Below, piece after piece: positions 34,106 to 46,777 of a DNA stretch of 64,000 nt (positions are counted from its first letter, which is position 1; every line of letters begins with the position of its first letter). Origin of the DNA: Heterohyrax brucei (taxonomy: Eukaryota; Chordata; Mammalia; Hyracoidea; Procaviidae); NCBI GenBank assembly GCA_028571685.1, contig CM053140.1:221607323-221671322 (forward strand), read 5' to 3'. A program made the translations under genes and the position numbers. The notes beneath the pieces were generated by a model, which saw only the letters and a list, made by a program, of their open reading frames with translations, had not been told where the DNA came from and made no database searches.

Positions 34106-34640
34106 CACCTTTTGCAGAACATTTTCTTAAAAACTTTGTTGTACTAATTCACCTAGATGTCACTGAAACCGTGGTCCTGAGACCCCTGCCTGGGTTATCC
34201 TGTGTTTCAAAATGTTGCATTATGTTTAGGAAATTCCTCAGCTTTTGGTTTAGCCCAGTTTTGCAGACGTCTCCTCTACTGTGTGTTGTCCCTCCCTTCA
34301 CATAAATTAATACTTACCTACTATCAATTAATGAATACTCCTCTCCTTCCCTCCTACCCATCAAAGACTCTTTTCTTCTGTATTTAAACATTTTCTTGAA
34401 TCTTATAATATTTGTCTCATGCAAAATTTGTCCTTTTGCAATTGACTGATTTCACTCACCTTCCAGATTCTTCTACTTTATGAGATGCTTCATAGATTCA
34501 CTGTTGTTCTTTATTGTTGCATAGCATTCTGTTGTGTGAATATACCATAGTTTCTTTATCTAGTTGTTAGTTGATAGGCACCTAGGTTGATTTCCATTTT
34601 TTGCTACTGTGGACAGTGCAGCAAAAAAAAAAAAAGAAGA
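34106..34640 (-). mobile_element. L1-H2 3' segment (old host L1), minus
   Basis: L1 3' UTR and downstream ORF2-end sequence on the minus strand, with landmarks ATTTGTCCTTTTGCAATTGA, TTCTTTATTGTTGCATAGCA and TTTTTGCTACTGTGGACAGT. It stops at an A-rich run where L1-c is inserted and resumes at about 41836. Confidence 0.75.
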
Positions 34641-35633
34641 GGGGGCGGAGTCAAGATGGCAGACTAAGCACATGTCTCCTATATCCCTTTGGAAACCAAG
34701 AACTGAATTGATAATCAAATGGAGCCTTCTGATCACCTAATCAGCCTCAGGACATGGCACAGGGCTGTTAATTGGGACTTCATAACACTGAGTGAAAAAC
34801 CTCTTCTCTTTCACTGACTCCCCGCTCCTGGCTAACCCTGGCTCTCACGGACTGAAGGTAGACACACCATTTTGACTTTTTTTTTCTCTGTCTTGGCCGG
34901 TGGGTGGAGCTGGGTCTTGTCTAGTGGCTAGACTCAGGCATGCTGCTGGGGGGATAGGTAGACGAAATTCCCGTATTTTGAGAGCCAGGCTTAGGATTCT
35001 GTTATTCTAGTCACTTTAAGCCTGTTGTTTTACATTTGCCTCAGCGGGGTTTGTACGGAATTTCGCAGTCAGTGTGCGTGACACCATGTTGGTACTGAGA
35101 TTTTAGTTGGACCTCATTCTTAGCCTGGGAGCCAGCACGTGCAAACAGGACATCACTTCTCTGACAGAAAAGCAGTAATTTACCGAAGGCCACCTATGTT
35201 GGGGGCCCTGCAACAGAAGCAGAGGAATCACTACCTCTGAGCACCTTTAGATCCTCTATCTGTTGCCTGTGTGGAGGACGCCATCTTGGATATGGTGGAC
35301 GCAGATGGATCTAATTCTTACCTTGGGAGCCAGAGCATGACCACAAGAGAGCACTTTTCTATCACAAAAGCAGTACTCGATGCAGTGTTGCCTAAGGCTA
35401 GGCCCGGTCAGCAGAGGCCAACAGGGCAGTAGCATTACTGTATTCTGAACTAGTTTGTTATCATCTGGGCTTGATACAGTGGTACTTACTTTGTCAGTTG
35501 AGAAGAGGGACCTCTACACCTGAAAACCTAACTGACTTGTGAAGTGGTCAGATACCTTTTGCTTTACATTTGAAGATAGCCTAGAGAAACATTTGCAACC
35601 TCACAGTACCTCTTCCAGCCTCAACCTACTCAC
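34641..35633 (+). promoter_or_regulatory. L1-c 5' UTR (presumed internal promoter)
   Basis: About 1 kb of non-coding leader between the 5' end and the ORF1 ATG. In L1 families this region carries the internal Pol II promoter. The start motif GGAGTCAAGATGGCAGAC recurs at the 5' ends of L1-a and L1-b, which supports 34641 as the transcription start region. I see no tandem monomers here, unlike L1-H1. Confidence 0.6.
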
Positions 35634-36575
35634 ATGGAATCCAAAAAGCAACAGACACTTGTGGCATACAAGAAATCATCCATGGCTTCAGAAGGCTCCC
35701 AAACAAAGCAACCAAGGAGTTTTCCAGATAAAGAAACTTTTAGGAAAGCATCAGGAAGTGAATACAAAATGATTGTATACAGAGCCCTTCTAGACCTTAT
35801 ACAAAACGCAGCACAACAAAATGAAAAATTAAGCAAGCTGTTCGATCTGATGGAACACCAGTACTCTAAAATCCAACAGATCAAGAACAAAATGAAAGAC
35901 ATAGAAACTTCAATGTAAAGCCAAGAAAACAGAATGGAACAAATGGAAAAAAGAATTTCTGACTTGGAAGACAGAGCTACTGACACCAGCATCTATGAGC
36001 AGAAACGAGAAAAAAGAAACAAGAAAAATGAAGAAACATTAAGAAGCATGTGGGGCTCTATTAAGAGGAACAATCTTTGATTAATTGGAGTCCCTGAACA
36101 GGGTGAGACATCTGAGAACACAGAGAGTATCGTTGCTGAGCTGTTGAAAGAAAACTTCCCAGAAATCATGAAGGAAGAGACTATAGACATCTCAGATGCC
36201 TAACGTACGCCTCCCAGTACAGATCTCAAGAGAAAGACTCAAAGACATATTATAATCAACCTTAACAAAATGAAAAAGGCAGCAAGACTCAAAGCAAAGC
36301 TAACATTCAGGGGGAAACCCTGTAGGCTCTTGTCAGATTTCTTAGAAGAAACCATGCTGGCATGGAGACAGTGGCATGACACATTCAAAGCCTTGAAGGA
36401 GAAGAATTTGCAACCAAGAATTATATATCCTGAAAAACTATCTTTCAAATATAAAAGTGAAATTAAGACATTCCCAGGTAAACAGAAACTCAGAGACTTT
36501 GTAAAAACGAAACCCAAACTACGAGAAATACTCAAAGACATTCTTGGCTCTAGCTTAGAAGAACGAAACTACTAA
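35634..36575 (+). pseudogene. L1-c ORF1, full length with three nonsense codons
   Basis: One frame of 313 codons runs from ATG at 35634 to TAA at 36573-36575. It is broken only by in-frame TAA at 35916, TGA at 36078 and TAA at 36201; I see no frameshift. Order: a basic/polar N-terminus, a coiled coil (SEYKMIVYRALLDLIQNAAQ, then LSKLFDLMEHQYSKIQQI), an RRM-like middle (VPEQGETSENTES region), and a C-terminal domain with KPCRLLSDFLEE and PRIIYPEKLSFKYKSEIK. ORF1p is an RNA-binding trimer of the L1 RNP. The length is slightly below human ORF1p. Confidence 0.9.
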
Positions 36576-36996
36576 CTTTATATTTTAGAACGACACACTA
36601 CTCAATACTCTACTCATTTAGGGAAGGCTCCAAAGTCAATCACAGCTTTGATACAGAAAGAAGCAATCCAGTGATGATCATGAAAACTATGGTGTCATCA
36701 TAGTAAAAAGAGGAATGTACTACAGTTGCTATAGTCCTTCCAGATGGAGAGAAAGATGACAAGACTGGTAGCAATTAAAATTGGGTTTATATATAGTTTA
36801 TTAAGGGGGATCATAGGGGCAGCTGTAAAACACAACAAGGATGTATCATACCATTTCAAGAAGTGTAACACACGAGTCTCAACAATTACAAAACGAGCTC
36901 TGAAAAAGGTGAAAAATCAACTCACAAAAAGAAAGTCCCAGAACAGACTAATAAGAACAACAGAGAAAACATCAACATAAAAATAAACATATCACA

Positions 36997-39900
36997 ATGG
37001 CAGCCGTGAACACATACCTATCAATAATTACATTTACTGTGAATGTACTGAATGCTCCAGTAAAGAGACACCGAGTATCATCTTAGATCAAAAGACACGA
37101 CGCATACATATGTTGTACACAAGAAACTCACTTGAGACCTAAAGATAGGAACAAACTGAAAATTAAAGGATGGAAGAATATATATCAAGCTAACAATGAA
37201 CAAAGAAGAGCAGGGGTGGCAATTCTAATATCAGACAAAATCAATTTTAATGTCAAATCCACCATTGCGGACAAAGATGGACACTATTTATTGCTGAAAA
37301 GTTCAGTACACAAGCAAGACTTAACTATATTAAATATCTATGCACCTAATGTCAGAGCACCTAAATACGTTGAAGAAACACTGACTGCACTCAAAAGAGA
37401 GTTAGATGACTCTACAATAATAGTGGGAGATGTCAACACTCCACTCTCGTTACTAGACAGATCATCTAGAAAAAAGCTAAGTAAAGATACAGAAGACCTC
37501 ATTGCCACAATTAACCAACTAAACCTCATTGATATATACAGAACTTTCCACCCATCAGCAGACAACTACATCTTCTTCTCCAGTGCACATGGAACATTAT
37601 CCAGAATCGACCATGAGATAGGCCATAATGCAATGCTCAACAAAATTCATACCATTGAATTACTGCAAAGCATCTTCTCAGATCATAAAGCCATAATAGT
37701 TGAAATAAATAGCAGGAAAAACATAGATAGAAAATGGAACTCTTGGAAACTGAACAACATCTTGCTCAAAAAAACATGGGTTATAGAGCAAATCAAGGAT
37801 GAAATAAAGAAATTCATGGCTTCCAAAGAGAACGAAAACACTTCCTACCAGAACCTATGGGATACAGCCAAAGCAGTGCTCAGAGGTCTGTTTATCTCCA
37901 TAAATGCACACATCTCGAAGGAAGAAAGAAACCAAATCAAGGAACTAACCCTATGGCTTGAACAAGTAGAAAGAGAACAACAGAGGGACCCCTCGGGCAC
38001 CAGAAGAAACCAGATAATAAAGATTAGAGCAGAGCTAAATGAATTAGAGAACAGAAAAACAATTGAAAAAATTGAAAAGACTAAAAGCTGGTTTTTTGAA
38101 AAGATTAACAAAATTGACAAACCACTGTCTAAACTTACTAAAGAAAAGCAGGAAAAGAAACAAAAAACCCAAATTAGAAATGAGAGGGGAGTTGTCACCA
38201 CAGATGCAACAGAAATAAAAAACATCATAAAAGAATACTATGAAAGACTGTACTCTAACAAATTTGAAAACCTAGGCGAAATGGACTAATTCCTTGACTC
38301 ATACCACCTCCCCGAATTATCACAACGTGAAGCAGAACAACTTAATAAAGCCATCACAGAGGAAGAAATAAAAAATGTCATGAAAATATTGCCAACCAAA
38401 AAAAGTCCGGGCCCAAATGGCTTCACTGCAGGATTCTACCAAGCATTTAGAGAAGAGTTACCTCCAATACTACTGAGACTATTTCACAGTTTAGAAAGGA
38501 ATGGAGTACTCCCAAACTCATTCTATGAAGCCAGCATAACCCTGATACCTAAGTGAGGGAACGACCCAACAAAGAAAGAGAACTACAGACCGATATCACT
38601 CACGAATCTAGATGCAAAAATCTTCAACAAAATTCTCGCCAATAGAATACAACAACATATCAACAAAATAATCCATCATGACCAAGTGGGATTCATACCA
38701 GGGATGCAAGGCTGGTTTAACATCAGAAAAACAATTAATGTGATTAACCACATAAATAACACAAAAGACAAGGATCACCTTATTTTGTCCATTGATGCCG
38801 AAAAGGCATTTGATAAAGTCCAACCCCCATTCATGCTAAAAACTCTTAGCAAAATGGGCATAGATGGCAAATTCCTCAACACAGTAAGGGCTGTTTATAC
38901 AAAGCCAATTGCTCACATCTTCCTGAATGGAGAGAGACTGAAAGACTTTCCCTTGAGATCAGGAACTAGACAAGGATGCCTACTCTCACCTCTTCTATTC
39001 CACATTGTGCTAGAAGTTTTAGCCAGAGCAATTAGACAAGACCAAGAAATAAAGGGCATCTGCATCAGCAAAGAGGAAGTTAAAATCTCCCTGTTTGCAG
39101 GTGATATGATTGTATACGCAGAGTACCCAAAGGAATCTATAAGTAAACTACTCAAACTGACAGAAGAGTTCAGCAAAGTCTCAGGATACAAGATAAACAT
39201 AAGTAAATCAGTAGGATTCCTTTATACCAACAATGAGACTGTCAAGGAAGAAATTGTCAAATCAATACCATTTACGATAGCCCCTAAGACGATAAAGTAC
39301 CTAGGAATTAATCTAAGCAGAGAAATAACAGATGTTTACAAAGAGAAGTACAAGCCCTTACAAGAAACTAATAGAGACTTAGATAAATGGACAAACGTAC
39401 CCTGCTCATGGATAGGAAGACTTTACATTGTGAAAATGTCTTTTTTACCCAAAGCAATTTATTTATGTAAGGCAATCCCAATACAAGTTCCAACGTCATT
39501 TTTTAATGAGATGGAGAAAAAAATCACCAATTTTGTTTGGAAAGGGAAGAAGCCCCAGACAAGTAAAGTACTACTAAAGAAGAAGAACACACTGGGAGGG
39601 CTCTCGTTACCTGACCTTAGAACATACTACACTGCCACAGTGGTCAAAACAGCCTGGTACTGGTACAAGAACAGACAGATCGATCAATTGAACAGAACTG
39701 AGACCCCAGAGATGACACCATCTGCCTATAAACAGTTGATATTCGACAAAGGCCCTAAGACATTAAACTGGGGTAAAAACAGTATCTTCAACAAATGATC
39801 CTGGCAAAATTGATTATCCATCTGCAATAAAGTGAATCAAGATCCATATCTTACACCTTATCAAAAACCAACTCCAACTGGATAAAAGACCAAAATATCA

Positions 39901-40815
39901 AACCTAGAACTATAAAGCTCATCCAAGAAAAGTTGGGAACAACAATGCAAGTTTTAATACACAATGAGGGCAGACTCCAAAATCTGTCAAAGAAACCAGT
40001 CAACAGAAGGGAAAATAGATAAATGCGAACTATTAAGAATCAAACACTTTTCCTCATCCAAAGACTTCATTAATAGAATTAAAAGAACACCCACAGAATG
40101 GGAAAAAATATTTGGCAACTCTATGTCAGACCGATGCCTGATCTCCATAATCTATAAGATACTACAAAATATCAATAAGAAGAAGATAAACCATCCAATT
40201 AAGCAATGGGTAAAGGAGACGGACAGACACTTCACTAAAGAGGTGATCCAGGCAGCCAAAAAACACATGCGGACATGTTCACAATCTTTAGTTATTAAAG
40301 AAATTCAAATCAAGACGTCAATGAGATGCCATCTCACCCCAACAAGATTGGCCATGATCCAGAAAACACAAAACAACAAATGCTGGAGAGGCTGTGGAGA
40401 AAGTGGAACCCTCCTACACTGTTGGTGGGGTTGCAAAATGGTCCAGCCTCTTTGGAAAGCAATTTGGTGCTTCCTTAAAAAAATGGATATCGATATACCA
40501 TTTGACCCAGTAATTCCACTACTTGGAATATATTCTACAGAATCAAGGCCTTTCACACCAACGGACACATGCACCAGAATGTTTATCGCAGCACAGTCCA
40601 CAATAGCAGAAAGATGGAATCAACCCAGATGCCCAACAACAGAAGAATGGATAGGTAAACTATGGTACATATACTCAATGGAGCACTATGCAATGATAAA
40701 GAATAACGAAGATTCCAGGAAACATCTCCTAACCTGGTTTCAACTGGAAGACATTATGTTGAGTGAAAGTAGTCAGCAACAAAAAGACAAATACTGTATG
40801 AGACCTCTACGATAA
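36997..40815 (+). pseudogene. L1-c ORF2, full length with point stops
   Basis: One frame of 1272 codons runs from ATG 36997 to TAA 40813-40815, close to the usual L1 ORF2p length. In-frame stops: TAG 37084, TAA 38287, TGA 38554, TGA 39796, TGA 39811; a compensated frameshift pair lies between about 39860 and 39964. The endonuclease motifs are kept (QETH at about 37120, LNIYAPN, GDVNTPLS, RIDH, SDHKA). The RT has [11 protein letters not shown], but its active-site FADD reads FAGD at about 39095, losing a catalytic Asp. The C-terminal CWRGCGESGTLLHCWWGCKM is intact. Confidence 0.93.
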
Positions 40816-41796
40816 GATCTCTAAAACAGACTTGTGTATAGAAGAAAAGACTCTTTGACAGCTGTAAGGGAGGGTGAGGGGGGGAGGGTTTAGTTTAGAT
40901 AGTTGCTAGAAATCTGGTTGGGAAAAAGCAGTGACAGCACACATTAGGAACAAAAACAACATTAAGTGGACTTCAGCATAACTTCAGTACTCCTTCCATC
41001 TTAACCCAATATTGCAAGGATAGAGTAGCTGGGGGGGGGGGGGGACAGGAGACCATGCTCTTAGTCGAAATCGAGGCAAATTGGCACAACTAGCGTTTTG
41101 CTAAGAGAGCTCTCCGCACCCCACATTGGTGAGTGGCATCTGGGGTCTTAAAAGCTGCCAAGCTGCCATCCGAGGACATAGCAAATGGTCCCAACTCAGC
41201 AGGAACGGATGCTCACCGAGGACCAAAATGACATGTGGTAAAGACAACCTAGAAGACAGAGAGATCCACAAGAGTGGGTGCCTACATCGACTTGGGACCA
41301 GAAGAACTGGACGGTGCCCAGCCACCACCAGTGATAGCCACGATGGAGCTCACAGAGAGGAGTCTCACTGGCAACACAAGAATAAAAAGGGGTGCATCCT
41401 GAGATCTCCACTAAAAGACCTCAATTGATGGTCCAGCGGTTTCGGGGTTCCCCTGAGAGTATGGCCCCCGCCTTGATGATGCCCTTGCCCATAAATTATA
41501 ACAAAGTTCCACTCTTTGGACAGGAATGGATTGGTCTCGGCAATGCAGAGTGACCATATATTGGATGCACGTTATGGTTCTATACCTCTATAGGATATCA
41601 TCCTGCTGACTTCTGGCTGGAGGAAGGAGAGTGGGTGGAGTGGAGGCGAAAGGAGGCTGTTGGGAGGATGAGACATGTATGGAGCAGAGAGAAATAGTGT
41701 GCTGTCACCGGACAGGGAGAACAGTGGAAGCTGCATATAGGTGTGCATGTAAGTTTATACAGGAATGTACATTTTCACTCAGTCATGTTCAATAAA
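40816..41796 (+). other. L1-c 3' UTR with G-rich tracts
   Basis: Non-coding 3' UTR. A run of 14 G lies at 41031-41044, and a G-rich GGGAGGGTGAGGGGGGGAGGG block at about 40868-40888. Both suit the polypurine/G-quadruplex tract known in mammalian L1 3' UTRs. The same UTR recurs, diverged, at 58655-59597, where the G-run is only about six long. Confidence 0.8.
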
Positions 41797-41835
41797 AAAA
41801 AAAGAAGAAAAAGAAAGAAAGAAAGAAAAAGAAAG

Positions 41836-42393
41836 TGCTTGTGATGTGCTTGCATATATTCATGTGACGCCTGTCCTCTAAAATACGTTCCAAGAGGTAG
41901 GATTGCTGGATCATATAGTAACCCTATTTCTATCTTTTTAAGAAAGCAACAAATAACTTTCCAAAGTGGTTGTACCATTTTACATACCCACCAGCATTTA
42001 AGTGTTTCAGTTCTCCACGGTCTTGCCAACATTTATTGTTTTTTGTGTTTTCGGATTGACGTTGATCTTCTTGGGGTGAGACAGTACCTTACTGTAGCTT
42101 GATTTGTATTTCTCTAATGGCTAATGATCTCGAGCATTTCATCATTTATCTGTTAGCCACCTGAATGTCTTCATTGCTAAAATGCCTTTTCATGCCCTTT
42201 GCTCGTTGTTTACTTGGGTTATTTGTTGTTCATGTTTTACAGCATCTGGTAGAATTTGGGGATTAAATGATGATTAGATTTCTTGTTTTCAGAAGTTTTT
42301 TTTACATCCATATAGTTTGTCTTTTTACCCTTTTGGTGAAGTCTTTTGGATGAGCTTGCGTGTTTGATTTTTTAAGGTGTCCCCAACTATCTG
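41836..42393 (-). mobile_element. L1-H2 middle segment, minus
   Basis: L1 ORF2-end sequence on the minus strand, e.g. GTAGGATTGCTGGATCATAT, TTGTACCATTTTACATACCC and AATGGCTAATGATCTCGAGC. It continues from 34640 across L1-c and is cut at 42393 by RTE-B. Confidence 0.8.
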
Positions 42394-42989
42394 GAAGACT
42401 GAGTTAAGGGATGGTGAGCAGTCTGGGAATATTGAGTAAAGGAAGATTAGGCAGACCAGAAAGATTGAGTAAAGGTAGCATAAGCAGCCTCCCACTTGTC
42501 TGTCCATAGAGGCTTTCTTGTTGCTGTGATGCTGGAAGCTGTGCTGCTGGTATTTGAGTGCCAGTAGGGTTACCCATGGTAGACAGGTTTTAGCGGAGTT
42601 TCCAGACTAGGGCAGACTAGGAAGAAGGACCCAGAAGTCTACTACTGAAAAGAATTAGCCAGGGAAAACCTTATCAATAGCAGTGGAACACTGTGAGATA
42701 CAGTAACGGAAAATGAGCCTCCTAGGTTGTTAAGTCACTCAGAAGGCGATTGGGAAGAGCGTCCTTCTCAAAGTAGAGTCAGCCTTAATGGTCTAGATGG
42801 AGTAAAGCCTTTGGAATCCTCATTTACTGATATCCATGACTTAAAATGAGGAGAAACAGATGCACACATTCATTAATAGTAGGAGCATGGAATGTATGAA
42901 GTATGAATCTAGGAAAATTGGAAATCATCAAAAATGAAATGGAGAGCATAAACATCCATACACTAGGCATTTGTGACCTGAAATGTACT

Positions 42990-43620
42990 AGTACTGGCCA
43001 TTTTTAATCTGACAATTATATAGTTCACTATGCTGCGAATGAAAACTTGAAGAGGAACAGTGTTGCGTTCATCATAAAAAACAAATCAGTATCTGTCTTG
43101 AAGTACAGTACTGTCATTGATAGGATAATATCCATATGCCTACAAGAAGGGCTAGTTAATATGACCACTATGCAAATTTATGCACCAACCACTAAGGCCA
43201 AAGATGAAGAGATTGAAGATTTTTAGCACTTCTAAAGCCTGAAGTTGATCAAACATGCAATCAAGATGTATTGATAGTTACAGGATCCTGGAATACAAAA
43301 GTTGTAAACAAAGGATCAGCAGTTGGAAAACACAGCCTTCATGATATAAATAGTGCTGGAGACTGCATGACAGAGTTTTGCAAGTCTAATAACTTCTTCA
43401 CTGCAAATACCTTTTTTAACCACACATATGGTGACAGTACACATGGACATCACCATGTGTATAAAATCAACTACATCTGTGGAAAAAAGATGACGGAAAA
43501 GCTCCATATCAGCAGTCAGAACAAGACCAGGTGCTGACCGCAGCACAGATCATCAATTGGTAATATACAAATTCAAACTGAAACTGAAGAAAATTAAAGC
43601 AAGTCCACAAGAGCCAAAGT
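42990..43620 (+). pseudogene. RTE-B endonuclease remnant
   Basis: Reading blocks include MQIYAPTTKAKDE at about 43170 and IVTGSWNTKVVNKGSAVGKH at 43274-43333. The usual catalytic GDxN core reads GSWN here, so the Asp is lost, whereas RTE-A keeps GDWN. A HGHHHVYKINYI block at about 43446 is the DHxL-like end of the domain. Stops and frame changes are present. Confidence 0.8.
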
Positions 43621-43719
43621 ATGAACTTGACTAGATCCCTTTTGAGTTTAAAGGCCATCTCAAGAACAGATTCGATGTGTTACTCTCTAATGACTAAAGA
43701 CTGGATGTGTTGTGGAATG

Positions 43720-45508
43720 GAATCAAAGACATCATCCGCAAAGAGAGGAATAGGTTATTAAAAAGACAAGAAAGAAAGAAAAAACCAAATTGGATGTCAT
43801 AAGAGACTCCAAAACTTGCTCTCTAACATCAAGCAGCTAAAGCAAAAGGAAGGAATAGTAAAGTAAAAGACCTACATAGAAGATTTCAAAGGGCAGTTCA
43901 AGAAGACAAAATTAAGTACTATTATGACACATGCAAAGAATGGGAAATGCAAAACCAGAAGGGAAGACACATCCTGCATTTCTCAAGCTGAATGAACCAA
44001 AGAAAAAAATTCAAGCCTTGAGTTGCAATAGTGAAGAATTCTGCAGGGAAAATGTTAAACGACTCAGGGAGCTTCAGAAGAAGATGGAAGGAATACACAG
44101 AATCCTTGCTCTAGAAAGAACTAGTCGATGTTCAGCCAGTTGAAGAGGTATCATATGATCTGTAACTGATGATACTGAAGGAAGAAATCAAAGCTGCATT
44201 GAAGGCACTGGAAAAAAACAAGGCTCCAGGAATTGATGGGATATCAATGGAGATATTTCAACAAACAGATGCAACACTGGAAGTGCTCACTTGTCTATGC
44301 CAAGAAATTGGAGGACAGTTACCTGGCCAACTGACTGGAAGAGATTCATATTTATGCCCATTCCAAACAAAAGTGATCCAACCAAATGAGGACATTACTG
44401 AACACTATCATTAATCTCACATGCAACTAAAATTTTCTTCAAGATCGTTCAAAAGCGACCTCAACAGTATATTGACAAGGAACTGCCAAAAATTCAAGCT
44501 GGATTCAGAAGAGGAAGTGGAACTAGGGATATCATTGCTGATGTCAGATGGTTCTTGGCTGAAAGCAGAGAATATCAGAAAGATGTTCATCCATGTTTCC
44601 TTGACTATGCAAAGGCATTAGATTGTGTGGATCATAACAAATTAGGGCTAACATTGTATAAAATGGGAATTCCAGAGCACTTAATTGTGCTATTAAGGAA
44701 TCTGTATGTGGGTCAAGAGGCAGTTGTGAGAACAGAATAAGGGGATGCCGCAGTGTTTAAAGTCAGGAAAGGTGTGCATCGGGTTGTATCCTTTCACCAT
44801 ACCTTTTCAATCCGTATGCAGAGCAAATAACCCAAGCAGCTGAATTACACAAAGAAGAATGGGGCATCAGGATTGGAGGATGACTCATGAACAACCTGTG
44901 TTATGCGTATGACACCATCTTACTTGCTGGAAGCGAAGATTCGAAAACTGATGAAGATCAAGGACCACAGCTTTCAGTATGGATTGTACCTTAGCATCAG
45001 GAAAACAAAAATCCTCACAACTGGACCAGTAAGCAACGTTGTCATAAGTGGAGGAGAGATTGAGGTGGCCAAGGATTTCAATTTATTTGGGTCCACAATC
45101 AATGCACATTGAATCAGCAGTCAAGAAATCCAAAGATTCATTGCATTGGGAAAATCTGTTGCAAAGGATCTCTTTAAAGTGTTGAATAGGAAAGACGTCA
45201 CCTTGAAGGGTAAAGTGCACCTGACCCAAGTCGTGATGTTTTCAATCTCCTCATGTGCATGCAAAAGCTGGAGTACGAATGATGAAGACAGAAGAATTGA
45301 TGTCTTTGAATTATGGTACTGGAGAAAAATGTTGAATGTACCATGGACTGTCAAAAGAACAAACAAATCTGTTCTGGAAGAAATACAAGCAGCATGCTCC
45401 TTGGAAGCAAAGATGGCAAGACTGTGTCTTACATACTTTGGAGATGTAGTCAGGAGTGATCAGTTGCTAGAGAAGGACATCATGCTTGATAGAGTGGAGG
45501 GTCAGTGA
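43720..45508 (+). pseudogene. RTE-B reverse-transcriptase remnant
   Basis: Blocks in order: the charged linker, ALKALEKNKAPGIDGISMEI (44190-44250; palm entry with the conserved NKAPGIDGI), a PKIQAGFRRGSGTRDI-type segment near 44490 in another frame, YAKALDCVDHNKLGLTLYKM (44609-44668), and NLCYAYDTILLAG near 44900, where the catalytic YADD reads YAYD. A C-terminal part at 45146-45508 holds SYACKSW-like sequence and a Trp-rich end. At least four frame changes occur. Confidence 0.85.
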
Positions 45509-45685
45509 AATAAAGGAAGACACCTCCCCACCCTGGATGAGATGGATTGATACAGGCAGCAACAATGGGTTTAAGCATAAAAATGATTGTGGACATGGCA
45601 CAAGACTGGGCAGTGTTTTGCCCTTTTGTGTGTAGGGTCGCTATGAGTCAGAACTGACTCAATGGCACTTAACAACAACAACAGT

Positions 45686-46470
45686 TATCTGTTTCCTCTT
45701 GTGTTTCTGCATTATTAGTAATGCCTTGTATTCTGTTCATAACACGTATTATGTTTGCCAGCATTGTCTCTACTTTTACTTCCATGATCTGAATCATTTT
45801 AGATTTGATAGTTAGGCTTTTGATCTATTTTGAGTTAGTTTTTGTGAATAGAGCGAGAAATTGTTCTTTTTTTTTTTTTTTCAGATGGACATCCAGTTAT
45901 GCTAAAATCATTGTAAAAGAGACTGTCTTTTCCTCATTTACAGAGCTTGGGCCTTTGTCAAATACTGGCTGCTCACAGGTGGATGATGTTCTATCTGAAC
46001 TCTCAATTCTGTTCCATTGGTCTCTGTATCTGGTTTTGTACCAGTGCCAGGCTATTTTGACTATTTTGGCAGTATGATAGTTTCTAAAGTCAGATAGTGA
46101 GGCTTCTCACTTTGTGCTTTGACTTTAGTAACGCCTTACTTACCTAGGTCATCTTCCCTTCCATATGACATTGGTCATTTGTTTCTCCATCTCATAAAAA
46201 AAATGCCACTGGAATTTGGATCTGGATTGCATTGTACTTATAGATCACTTTGGGTAGAATACATATTTTCACCAAGTTGAGTCTTCCTACTTATGAGCAA
46301 GGTTAGTTTCCCTACTTTAGTAGGTTTCCGTTCATTTGTTGCAGTAGTGTCTCGTAATTTCCTTTGTACAGGTCTTTTATGTCTCTAGTTAGATTTATTC
46401 ATAAGTATTCTATATTCTTGGTGACTATTGTAAATGGTATTGATTTGGTGATTTCCTCACTGAGTCTTAA
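45686..46470 (-). mobile_element. L1-H2 5' segment, minus
   Basis: L1 ORF2 C-terminal sequence on the minus strand, following directly from 42393 across RTE-B. The reverse strand encodes a region equivalent to L1-c 39300-39950. It ends near 46470 where L1 similarity stops, so L1-H2 is 5'-truncated. Confidence 0.75.
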
Positions 46471-46615
46471 TGCATTTTACCACAACCTTCAGTGTCTATT
46501 GTGGTATTTCAAGTCTGTTCATGTTCAGTCATTGCTTTTTGAATGCCATATCAGTAGCAGGTTTACATTATTTCTTTGGGTCCTTGCCAGAGTATTAAAT
46601 TCTATATGCCAGGAA

Positions 46616-46777
46616 GGAAACTCTGGTGGCATAATGGTTAATACTATGGCTGCTAACCCAAAGGTTGGCAGCTTGAGTCCATCAAGTGGTCTTTGGAACC
46701 TCCATGGGACAGTTCTACTCTGAAATATAGGGTCTATCTGTTGAAATCGACTCAGTGGCAGTGGCTTTGTCTTGGGA
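46616..46777 (+). mobile_element. AfroSINE, plus
   Basis: Head GGAAACTCTGGTGGCATAAT, then GGCTGCTAACCCAAAGGTTG, and tail AATCGACTCAGTGGCAGTGG. No clear target duplication is visible. Confidence 0.88.

Larger units (their letters stand above)
34641..41835 (+). mobile_element. L1-c: full-length, best preserved LINE-1
   Basis: It begins GGGGGCGGAGTCAAGATGGC and contains a 1-kb 5' UTR, ORF1 (35634-36575), a 421-bp spacer, ORF2 (36997-40815) and a 3' UTR of about 980 bp with G-runs. It ends in TTCAATAAAAAAAAAAGAAG and a GAAA-rich tail (41790-41835). An A(n)GAAGA string on both sides (34622-34640 and about 41791-41806) is the likely target duplication. It split L1-H2. Both ORFs keep their full length in one frame apart from point stops and one compensated indel pair. 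Confidence 0.93.
42394..45685 (+). mobile_element. RTE-B: full-length RTE-clade LINE
   Basis: 3292 bp flanked by TATCTG (42388-42393 and 45686-45691). Removing it rejoins the L1-H2 sequence as ...CAACTATCTG|TTTCCTCTTG. It contains a short 5' leader, a single decayed endonuclease-RT gene and a very short 3' end: GGGTCGCTATGAGTCAGAAC, TGACTCAATGGCACTT, then (AAC)n. The 3' end resembles the AfroSINE tail (CTATGAGTC..AATCGACTCGACGGCA). Length and lack of poly(A) fit the RTE/BovB clade. Confidence 0.92.
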
